Assembly: GCA_002310115.1 (NCBI GenBank)
Contig: DBYI01000045.1
Location: forward strand, 1 to 46,030
Source: Ruminococcus flavefaciens
GTDB taxonomy: Bacteria > Bacillota > Clostridia > Oscillospirales > Ruminococcaceae
DNA: 46,030 nucleotides
Reading direction: 5' to 3'
Below the pieces are notes generated by a model. The model saw nothing but the letters and a program-made list of their open reading frames with translations, had not been told where the DNA came from and did not search any database. The translations under genes were made by a program, and so were the position numbers. Below are positions 16,496 through 23,783 of the stretch, one piece after another (the stretch's first letter is position 1; the number at the start of each line of letters is the position of its first letter).

Positions 16496-16645
16496 ACCCT
16501 GATTATGCTAAGAGTAATGTAACATTTCAAAGATGTAATGTTCTGTAAGCTTAAACACAGGACAAAGGCTTTTTTAATGTTGTATAATAAGATCATGGGA
16601 AGGAAAAAAGGCTCCCGAATGGAAATACCGAAAGGAAATGATCTG

Positions 16646-16864
16646 ATGAAAAAGCTTACTTTTAACACATTACAGAAACTCACAAGACTCAGCAAGATAC
16701 TATGCGTTATATTCAGTATTGCAGAATTATACGATATATTCAGAGTAAAAAGTATCGAACACCCAAGAAGCGATCTGCTTCTTCTCATCTGGACAGCTTC
16801 ACTTCTTATTGACTATGTACTGTGCAGATATATGAACAGTCGCTATCCAAAACACAATTTCTAA
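16646..16864 (+). CDS. Small two-helix membrane protein
   Basis: 72 aa from ATG 16646 (AAAGGA nine bases upstream). An in-frame start at 16538 would precede a possible promoter (-10 TATAAT 16583-16588), so the short form is preferred. Basic N-terminus MKKLTFNTLQKLTRLSK, a helix ILCVIFSIAELYDIF, a polar loop KSIEHPRSD, a second helix LLLLIWTASLLIDYVL, and a basic tail. Both ends are probably cytoplasmic by the positive-inside rule. Function unknown; no partner gene adjacent. Confidence 0.5.
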   Translation: MKKLTFNTLQKLTRLSKILCVIFSIAELYDIFRVKSIEHPRSDLLLLIWTASLLIDYVLCRYMNSRYPKHNF

Positions 16865-17059
16865 ATAACATATAAGCCCATTATTAATACAACTGCTTAA
16901 ATTTTAAATGAAGGTAAATATATTGGGAAAGCTTATTAAATGTTCGAACGTAATTGCGAGACAAAAACGCCTAACAAGTTTGTAAATACAAAAATATATT
17001 TAGCAATATCTATCAATGGCTAGAAATGAAAAGCTCCATGTGTAATAATGGCATATCGT

Positions 17060-17095
17060 AACCCTTATTTTAATACAAAATAAGGGTTCTTCTTT
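17060..17095 (+). terminator. Terminator in the 16.9-17.4 kb gap
   Basis: 12-bp perfect stem (17060-17071 with 17077-17088), loop AATAC, then CTTCTTT. The gap 16865-17428 holds no supported gene. A 32-codon ORF at 17096-17194 (MLAKPVTIGEYGY...) follows it without a SD and may be a remnant. Confidence 0.7.
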
Positions 17096-17208
17096 ATGCT
17101 CGCAAAACCTGTAACAATAGGTGAATACGGCTATATGCCGTTTCCTTTTGTCATCATGAAGGTTGTAAACAAGAGCGAAATCTTCATAAATTAACATATA
17201 TTTTATGG

Positions 17209-17233
17209 GCTCTGATTATAGAGCATTCTTTTT
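17209..17233 (+). terminator. Weak hairpin with T tract
   Basis: GCTCT/AGAGC stem (17209-17213 with 17220-17224), then ATTCTTTTT. It lies 15 bases after the short ORF ending at 17194. Confidence 0.35.
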
Positions 17234-17428
17234 CCAGACGGAGGACATCTTATCGGCTTGAAAAAGGAAAGGTTTTGACAGCTTCAAGCATATGTTTGAT
17301 TTTTTGTGTTCAATGTTTAAAAATTTATTTTTGCCGTTCGATTTTCTTGACAAGCTTGCATTGTTAATGTATTATTTGCACATAAGGTTATGTATTAACC
17401 TTAAATATACAGAATAGGAATTCATACT

Positions 17429-19504
17429 ATGAAACTGGAAATCAAGAAAGTAGTTGCTGCTATGTTATCCCTAACATATATTTGCAGCACAATGACACCA
17501 AGTACAAATATCCATAAGCTAGTTAAACCTGACCATATAGCTGATGCTGCAAGCTTATGTGTTGAGTGTGAAGAAGAAATAAACACATTCAGCAAGAATA
17601 TCATCCAAGAAGGTCAGGATAATCTGAGTAATACCGAAAATTTGACTACTCCATCAGATCCTGATAAAACTGAAACTATCACGTCATCTACAACAACAGC
17701 AGTCGCAGCTACGACTACAACCACTAAGGTTACAACTACAGAAACATCAGCAACAACCTCGATGACAACAGCTGCTGCTCTTACAAATGAACAGCTTTTC
17801 AAAAATGCGGATGTGAATGATGACGGAAATGTTGATGTTGTAGATTCTTCCAAGATACTTTCAAGTTTACTCGTTAAAAGTGAACTTCCTGAAGGAAAGG
17901 GAGATGCTAACGGCGACGGAGAAGTTAATATTATAGATGCTATGATTGCAACGGAGCATCGTGCACGCATCTCAACAGGCAGTGATTTAAGTGATTTCTT
18001 TATTAACCTTTCAAAGGCGCCAAGAACCATGGAGAAAAGTGTCACGATAAGTCAGGATATTTCTTCGGGCAATGATAATGATGAATACTGTGAATTTGTA
18101 TTTAAAATAGACTCCGAGCAGCCTGTCATTGCTGCTACTGCTACATTATTGTTCAACGGAAAGACACCTGCTGAGGCAGGAATAAAAGAAATAGATATTA
18201 CAAGTGAAAGCAAGAAATACGTTAATGATATAAATCTAAAAAACGGTAAGCTCCTTATCTCTTCAAGTTTTCGATCTACAATGGTCAAGGATAGCTTCAT
18301 ATTCCATGTTTATGGTATTAAAGCAGGAGAATATGCTATTTCCTATGATAATCTGAAATTCTACGGAACTGACGGCACAGAGTACAGCAGCTACACTAAG
18401 AAGGACTTTAATCCTTATATGACTGTAAATGCAACACCGTCGGAAACAGCAGTTACAACTACCAAATCAACAATAACAGCACCTACCACTACAACCACTA
18501 AAGCTACAACTACAGAAACATCAGCAACAACCACGGCAACAACTACTCCTGCTCTTACAAATGAACAGCTTTTCAAAAATGCGGATATAGACGGCAACGG
18601 ACAAGTTGATTCTGTAGATTCATCCTTATTGCAAGGGGTCGTGTTATTCAAAAATTGGTCGTATATATTAAAAAGACATGGCTTGCCTGCAAGTTCACTG
18701 CTCCCCGAAGGTTTTGGCGATGTTAACTGCGACGGAAACGTTAATGTTGTCGATATATTGGCTATTATGGGGTATTATGTACAATTCGTTATGAACTATG
18801 ATGTTAGTGATTATTTTATTAACCTTTCAAAGGCGCCAAGAACCATGGAGAAAAGCGTTACGATAAGTCAGGATTTTGCTTCGGGCAGTGAGATTGATGA
18901 GTACTGTGATTTTGCATTGGAAATGGATTCTGAACTGCCGATTACAGCTGCTGAAGGTATATTATTGTTCAACGGAAAGGTGCCTGATGAGGCAGGTATC
19001 AAGATGATAGAATGCGAAAGCAGTAAGTACTCCGTATACATAAATGATGATGACGGTCACTTCATAATCCATTCATCTTTACGATCTTCAAATGGCAATG
19101 GTCGCGTCATATTCCACGTTTCTGGTATTAAGGCAGGAGAATATGCTATTTCCTATGACGATCTGAAATTCTACGGAACTGACGGCACAGAATACAGCGG
19201 CTACACTGAGAAGGGCTTTAATCCTTATATGACTGTAAATGCAGCATCGTCAGAAAGCAAAAGGTCTCTCGGTGACGTCGACGGTAATGGCATTCTTGAT
19301 GCAGTAGATGCATCAAGAATTCTGGCAAACTACGCAAAGTATTCAACAAGTACCTCAACTCCTACAGAAGAAGATTTAGCTTTATGCGACATAAACAAGG
19401 ATGGTTATATAGATGCAGTAGATGCATCTAGAGTTCTCGCTTTTTATGCACATACTTCCACAGGCGGAAAACTTTCATTTGAAGAGTTTATGAAAAACAA
19501 GTAA
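17429..19504 (+). CDS. Secreted Thr-rich protein alternating dockerin-like and cohesin-like modules
   Basis: 691 aa. Signal peptide ~1-41 (MKLEIKKVVAAMLSLTYICS; AADAA-like end). Order: Thr-rich linker ~85-118; dockerin-like module ~125-180 (ADVNDDGNVDVVDSSKIL, GDANGDGEVNIIDAM); beta-sandwich-like domain ~195-335; second Thr-rich linker; dockerin-like module ~380-460 (ADIDGNGQVDSVDSS, GDVNCDGNVNVVDIL) with an expanded linker; second beta domain ~470-605; C-terminal canonical dockerin ~612-680 (GDVDGNGILDAVDASRIL, CDINKDGYIDAVDASRVL). The two beta domains share SKAPRTMEKSVTISQD and KAGEYAISYD blocks and have the strand order of a cohesin-type fold (GKLLISSS...FHVxGIKAGEY...TDGTEYS). Cohesin relation is inferred. 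No catalytic motif. Confidence 0.85.
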   Translation: MKLEIKKVVAAMLSLTYICSTMTPSTNIHKLVKPDHIADAASLCVECEEEINTFSKNIIQEGQDNLSNTENLTTPSDPDKTETITSSTTTAVAATTTTTKVTTTETSATTSMTTAAALTNEQLFKNADVNDDGNVDVVDSSKILSSLLVKSELPEGKGDANGDGEVNIIDAMIATEHRARISTGSDLSDFFINLSKAPRTMEKSVTISQDISSGNDNDEYCEFVFKIDSEQPVIAATATLLFNGKTPAEAGIKEIDITSESKKYVNDINLKNGKLLISSSFRSTMVKDSFIFHVYGIKAGEYAISYDNLKFYGTDGTEYSSYTKKDFNPYMTVNATPSETAVTTTKSTITAPTTTTTKATTTETSATTTATTTPALTNEQLFKNADIDGNGQVDSVDSSLLQGVVLFKNWSYILKRHGLPASSLLPEGFGDVNCDGNVNVVDILAIMGYYVQFVMNYDVSDYFINLSKAPRTMEKSVTISQDFASGSEIDEYCDFALEMDSELPITAAEGILLFNGKVPDEAGIKMIECESSKYSVYINDDDGHFIIHSSLRSSNGNGRVIFHVSGIKAGEYAISYDDLKFYGTDGTEYSGYTEKGFNPYMTVNAASSESKRSLGDVDGNGILDAVDASRILANYAKYSTSTSTPTEEDLALCDINKDGYIDAVDASRVLAFYAHTSTGGKLSFEEFMKNK

Positions 19505-19550
19505 AATTATAGTACCTTCTTCAAAAAGTGCAATTATTAAAATTTCTAAA

Positions 19551-19605
19551 GGGTGCACACTGTGCACCCGCAGTCCGTCAAAAAAACACCTCTACTGACA
19601 GAGGT
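19551..19605. terminator. Paired hairpins behind the Thr-rich dockerin gene
   Basis: First, GGGTGCAC-ACT-GTGCACCC (19551-19569), without a T tract. Second, ACCTCT/AGAGGT (19588-19605), which on the minus strand is followed by a T7 tract (19586-19580). The second is thus a proper terminator for minus-strand transcription, yet no minus-strand gene lies to its right; it may block antisense reading into the 17429 gene. Confidence 0.5.
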
Positions 19606-19679
19606 ATCTATAACATTTATGTCACTCCATTAAGAATACATAGAAATTCTATCAAGTAATATGAAATAAAGGTGATTTC

Positions 19680-20099
19680 TTGAAAAAGTATATACCGTTA
19701 ATTATTCTTTGTACATTCATTTTATCAATGTGTGGATGTGGAGAAAAATTTTCAGAAGATGAAATAATGTCAACCTGTATTAATTCCACAGAAAATGTAA
19801 AAATACAAGGATTAGACGAAAACGTCATTAGATCTGATGGCGTGATTGAACCAATGACTACAAATAATCTTGTTAAAAAGCTATCTATGCTCCATAATGG
19901 AACTACACTTGAGGAAATGATCGAGATTTTTGACAAGGAGCCTTTTGTAGTAAAAGAGTCAAATGAAAATATATTCAAGTATTACATTGGAGATATTACT
20001 GTCACTTTATGGGGAACTGAGCTTTATCAAGTTGCAGTAGAATGTGATAACTCAGTTTTTATGATAGACCTCGGAATTGCCCAAAAGTCTTCTGATTAA
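19680..20099 (+). CDS. Small lipoprotein, unknown
   Basis: 139 aa starting at TTG 19680; AAAGGTGA seven bases upstream supports it and no ATG is better placed. Signal peptide MKKYIPLIILCTFILSMCGC, with lipobox MCGC and the acylated Cys at ~20. The mature part is acidic, with a SMLHNGTTLEEMIEIFDKEP helix and YYIGDITVTLWG strand pattern, suggesting an SmpA/OmlA/BLIP-like small alpha-beta fold; this is only a shape resemblance. Monocistronic, ending in a good terminator. Confidence 0.75.
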   Translation: MKKYIPLIILCTFILSMCGCGEKFSEDEIMSTCINSTENVKIQGLDENVIRSDGVIEPMTTNNLVKKLSMLHNGTTLEEMIEIFDKEPFVVKESNENIFKYYIGDITVTLWGTELYQVAVECDNSVFMIDLGIAQKSSD

Positions 20100-20110
20100 T
20101 TGATATGACT

Positions 20111-20147
20111 AAACCTTTCTTAACTCACGAGTTCAGAAAGGTTTTTC
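20111..20147 (+). terminator. Terminator of the small lipoprotein gene
   Basis: AAACCTTTCT/AGAAAGGTTT stem, extended internally by AACTC/GAGTT around an ACG loop, then TTTTTCATTT. Confidence 0.85.
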
Positions 20148-20742
20148 ATTTATAAGTCGTTGTTGCCAATATCGTTGTATTGAAGTCAGCATTGAGCTCC
20201 AATTTCGTCTGAGATAGTCCAAATTCAAGATGACGTTCTCTTAATAATCATGATCACGTTCTGTTGTATTCATAAGCAATTTGATGGAAACTAAAAAGAA
20301 CTAAAATTTTTATTTTGTGTAACACTTTATGATTTTGCATCGATTATAATATATGAAAGCACAACTTATTATGAACTGATGCACCTGAACTGTAAAGAAA
20401 TAAAGCACAGCCCATGTGGGTAATCTCATTGATAAGTGACAAAATTCATCTTATCAGACTCTTGAAAAGGTGGTATCATAAGGACATAATAAATATGCAG
20501 GTAATTTTATAGGCATCATATTTATTGCAAGATAATATGAAATAATTGCTTGTTTATTGAAATCATGTTTCAGGAGGTGAGATCATAATCAGGACAATAA
20601 AGTAAGATCCATTTCACTTATACTAAGGTATGGAAATACTTTTTTTATCCGTATGTATTAGAGAGCGGCAAAAACAAAAAAGAATAAATGTCATACAATC
20701 ATTATAAAACTGTGAATTCTAAAAACAAAAGGAGTAATTACT
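20148..20742. other. Gap with possible gene debris and an orphan SD
   Basis: No intact gene. A perfect SD (AGGAGGTGA, 20572-20580) is followed by ATCATAATCAGG, where an ATG may have mutated to ATA, and then by stops in all frames. On the minus strand near 20150-20250 a 33-codon stretch (LRERHLEFGLSQTKLELNADF) looks protein-like but lacks a start. Both are best read as remnants. Confidence 0.35.
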
Positions 20743-22185
20743 ATGAAAAAAGCAATTCTTATCTTAACATTTGCTACAGCAGTCTGCTCATTTACTTCAT
20801 GTGATAATAAACTGAATACATATATGCAGATGAATGCTTCAAACACTGGAAACATCAATACGGTTACAAATTACGAAAGTACGCAGAATACTGTGGAGAC
20901 TGAAAGCACTTCTCACAAAAAGGATAATACCTCATATGAGGATATTGCATTTGATCTGGTTGAAAGATACTATAAAATGATGCCGGAATTTATGCTGAGA
21001 TTCTCTTCATATATTGATCAAGATGATACTGTTACTTTTAAGCTAGACACCCCATATGACAATTACCGTACAGAGAGTGTTCCTTTCGGACATATATCCG
21101 GAAAAGGTCTGGAATTCAATTCTATCGACGATATACTGAATTACAGGAAGACTGTATATTCCGAAAGATATGCAAGCGACACGTTCAATTATGAATGTGT
21201 CGATATCAGCGACAAATATAAAGATGGTGATTATATTAATGATGCTGATGTTGAAACGCAAGGAAGCCTTTATAGTACACAGTGCATCATGTACAAAGGA
21301 AAAATGTATGTAAGCATGAAACCGTTTAATGGTGGCTGGATAGGTCATATGAAGCCTAATGAACCTATAATCATAACCGATGTTACAGATACTTCATTCA
21401 GAGCATATTATCCTAGTATCTACGGAAGTTTCGGAGAAGTATCCTCAGTGGGCTGCGACATTGTTGATTTTATAATTGATCAGTACTGCGGAGACTGGAG
21501 GATAGATAATCTTGAACCCCAATCATACTCGTTATATGTAGAAAAAATGGAAGAGCTGTCAGTACCTGACACTATAAAAGATACAGACGATCTCTCGGCA
21601 AATGATTATACAGAAGCCCGTCAGAGAATACTGGAAGAAATTGAACAGTATAAAGACGATACTCCCGCAGAACCAAAATTCACAACGGGTGTATCTAACG
21701 GTAATACATACACCTCGGAATATGCAGGCTTCAGACTTGTTGCTCCTGAGAATGCTGAATTTCTTGATCAAGCCAATCTATATACCGAGTATATGATGCC
21801 TACAAGGTTTATGTATGAGGAAGAAAAAACTTATTATCTTACAGCCAAAAAGGATGCTTCGGTCTCCTATTACGACCCATACGGCAACATAAGCGTATGG
21901 TTCTATAACATTAAGGAAAGGTATCCTCTAACCGAGAACATGTCGGCTGAAAGCTTTATACAGAGAGAGTTCCGCAATGATCACGGAAAGGGGGATTTAG
22001 AGGAAATCAACGGTCCTGATGCAGTAAACATCTGTGGTCAAGAGTACTTAAGGATCTCTTCTGTCGACAGTTCTATTGCTTATTCCTATTATGTTAGAAA
22101 GATAGATGACGAATATATAGTCGTAATCAATGCTAGGGGCAGTGCGGTCGATGATATCGAAAGCAGATTTGAACCTATCTGCTAA
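20743..22185 (+). CDS. Surface lipoprotein, unknown
   Basis: 480 aa; ATG with AAAGGAG SD. Signal peptide MKKAILILTFATAVCSFTSC with lipobox FTSC (C20), then a ~40-residue Ser/Thr/Asn-rich tether. First domain ~62-270 (YEDIAFDLVERYYKMMPEFML...; CDIVDFIIDQYCGDW) and second ~315-480 (SEYAGFRLVAPENAEF...; NICGQEYLRISS...YVRKIDDEYIVVI), the latter having the shape of a small alpha-beta surface domain. Anchored outside the membrane. No permease or enzyme gene adjoins. Function not recognised. Confidence 0.8.
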   Translation: MKKAILILTFATAVCSFTSCDNKLNTYMQMNASNTGNINTVTNYESTQNTVETESTSHKKDNTSYEDIAFDLVERYYKMMPEFMLRFSSYIDQDDTVTFKLDTPYDNYRTESVPFGHISGKGLEFNSIDDILNYRKTVYSERYASDTFNYECVDISDKYKDGDYINDADVETQGSLYSTQCIMYKGKMYVSMKPFNGGWIGHMKPNEPIIITDVTDTSFRAYYPSIYGSFGEVSSVGCDIVDFIIDQYCGDWRIDNLEPQSYSLYVEKMEELSVPDTIKDTDDLSANDYTEARQRILEEIEQYKDDTPAEPKFTTGVSNGNTYTSEYAGFRLVAPENAEFLDQANLYTEYMMPTRFMYEEEKTYYLTAKKDASVSYYDPYGNISVWFYNIKERYPLTENMSAESFIQREFRNDHGKGDLEEINGPDAVNICGQEYLRISSVDSSIAYSYYVRKIDDEYIVVINARGSAVDDIESRFEPIC

Positions 22186-22294
22186 ATTAGTGTTATAAAA
22201 TACACCATAAAGAATATTACGAAGATAATAATTATCCCTTTGAGGCGAAAAAATACTTTTTCAAAGTTCGGCTCGATGACAATTAATATTCAAG

Positions 22295-22338
22295 AAAGCA
22301 GCGGAGCAATAAAACAGCGTTTCGCTGCTTTTACTCTT
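22295..22338 (+). terminator. Hairpin behind the surface lipoprotein gene
   Basis: AAAGCAGCG/CGCTGCTTT, 9-bp stem (22295-22303 with 22323-22331) and a 19-base loop, followed by a mixed TTACTC. The stem is about 110 bases after the stop at 22185. Confidence 0.5.
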
Positions 22339-22466
22339 ATATCTTTTGTATTGATCGAAGGAATTATTCCAAAAAAAGTCACATTTTTCAGTGTTACCCT
22401 TATCATATAGTGACGTTCCCCCCTCTCCTATATGTATTAATATCATTAAAAAAACGCTGTCTATGG

Positions 22467-22495
22467 TTGATTTTTAGGAATATGTGGTGTATAAT
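22467..22495 (+). promoter_or_regulatory. Promoter of the PAP2 phosphatase gene
   Basis: TTGATT (22467-22472), 17-base spacer, TATAAT (22490-22495), 47 bases before the ATG. Confidence 0.7.
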
Positions 22496-22542
22496 TTATG
22501 TAAAAAGAACTATAAGGATATAAAAACTAAGGAGCAATACAA

Positions 22543-23490
22543 ATGGATATAGATTATCTATTAATGTTGCAGCGTTTCAGAGAAAGAATCAATGATGCAC
22601 TGACACCGTTTATGGAATTTGTTTCAATATTTGCTATTTCATTTTTGATACTTATACCTGCTTTCATATACTGGTGTACAGATAAACGTATCGGTCTTTA
22701 TACACTTTCATCATATGCCTTCGGTTCGGTGCTTACTGTTGTCATAAAACTGTCTTTCTGCGTCTATCGGCCATGGATAAGGGACAATCGTATCATTCCT
22801 TCCAGAAATGCTATAAGATCTGCAACGGGCTATTCATTTCCCAGCGGCCATACAACCAATGCAGCAACAATTTACGGCTGTTTAGCTCTAAAGTCACCGA
22901 AAAAGCAAAGGTGGATATCGTTCATCTGTATGTTTATGATACTGCTCACTGCTTTTTCTAGGAACTATCTTGGTGTACATAATCTGCAGGATGTCCTTAT
23001 GGCTATGCTACTTGGAGGTGCTGTTGTATTCGGTATATCAAAGCTGTTTGAATACCTGTCAGCTTATAAGGAAAATGAGAATATATTCTTGGCAGGAGGA
23101 ATAGCTTTGAGTATTTTGGCACTGATATATATATCCATAAAGCCATACCCAAGAGATATGTTAAATGGAGAACTTCTCGTTGATCCTGAGGTTATGATGA
23201 AAGACGGATTCGGGTGTATAGGCAGATTTACTGCTCTTTGCAGTTCCAGATATGCCGAAAAAAAATGGGTGAAATACAGTTCATCATTATCGTTAAAAAC
23301 CGCTGTTCTTGGGATAATTGGTTCTGTTATAACCATGCTGATAATAACTTTCGGTGGTTCTCTGATGGAAGGCATATTCGGAATGCATTGGGGGGCATTT
23401 ATCAAGAACTTCACTATGATGACCTTCATTATTGTGATATGGCCTGCTATTATGAAGATGATTACCAAAGATAAAGCTTTTTATAAATGA
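22543..23490 (+). CDS. PAP2-family membrane phosphatase
   Basis: 315 aa; ATG with AAGGAG SD. Carries the three PAP2 phosphatase motifs: K69-x6-R76-P77, PSGH (100-103) and SR(139-140)-x5-H146-x3-D150. About seven hydrophobic segments: two near 25-45 and 55-75, then 125-140, 152-170, 183-200, and two C-terminal ones (~255-275, 285-305). The catalytic site faces outward. Such enzymes dephosphorylate lipid phosphates such as undecaprenyl pyrophosphate, phosphatidate or phosphatidylglycerol phosphate; which applies here is not shown. The ~115-residue C-terminal extension is longer than in minimal BcrC-type proteins. Confidence 0.9.
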   Translation: MDIDYLLMLQRFRERINDALTPFMEFVSIFAISFLILIPAFIYWCTDKRIGLYTLSSYAFGSVLTVVIKLSFCVYRPWIRDNRIIPSRNAIRSATGYSFPSGHTTNAATIYGCLALKSPKKQRWISFICMFMILLTAFSRNYLGVHNLQDVLMAMLLGGAVVFGISKLFEYLSAYKENENIFLAGGIALSILALIYISIKPYPRDMLNGELLVDPEVMMKDGFGCIGRFTALCSSRYAEKKWVKYSSSLSLKTAVLGIIGSVITMLIITFGGSLMEGIFGMHWGAFIKNFTMMTFIIVIWPAIMKMITKDKAFYK

Positions 23491-23654
23491 TATATCTCCG
23501 AAAGAAAACTGTATAAAAAATATACATATTTTTGTATCATTTATACTTGGGAATGCAGGAAAATTCATGATTTTCCAAGAAAGCCACATAAACTGTCACA
23601 CGAATAATAATTAATGAATAAGAAAGTGATGATACCCCATCACTAAAACACTTG

Positions 23655-23689
23655 AAAAAGCCCTAGGTTTAATTGACCCAGGGCTTTTG
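23655..23689. terminator. Bidirectional terminator between convergent genes
   Basis: AAAAGCCCT/AGGGCTTTT stem (23656-23664 with 23680-23688); the A and T ends give U tracts on both strands. It serves the PAP2 gene (+) and the subtilase gene (-). Confidence 0.85.
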
Positions 23690-23783
23690 AATATACGATT
23701 TAAATAGTATCTGTTTGTATTGTTACTGCAGAAGATTATTAACCTGCTTTTGAATATATTTACATACAAAACATCCTATCGAA

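Noticed and set aside
17614..18045. 143-codon minus-strand ORF rich in Val
   Set aside because: Antisense of the Thr-rich linker (Thr codons read as Val/Gly/Cys); shadow only.
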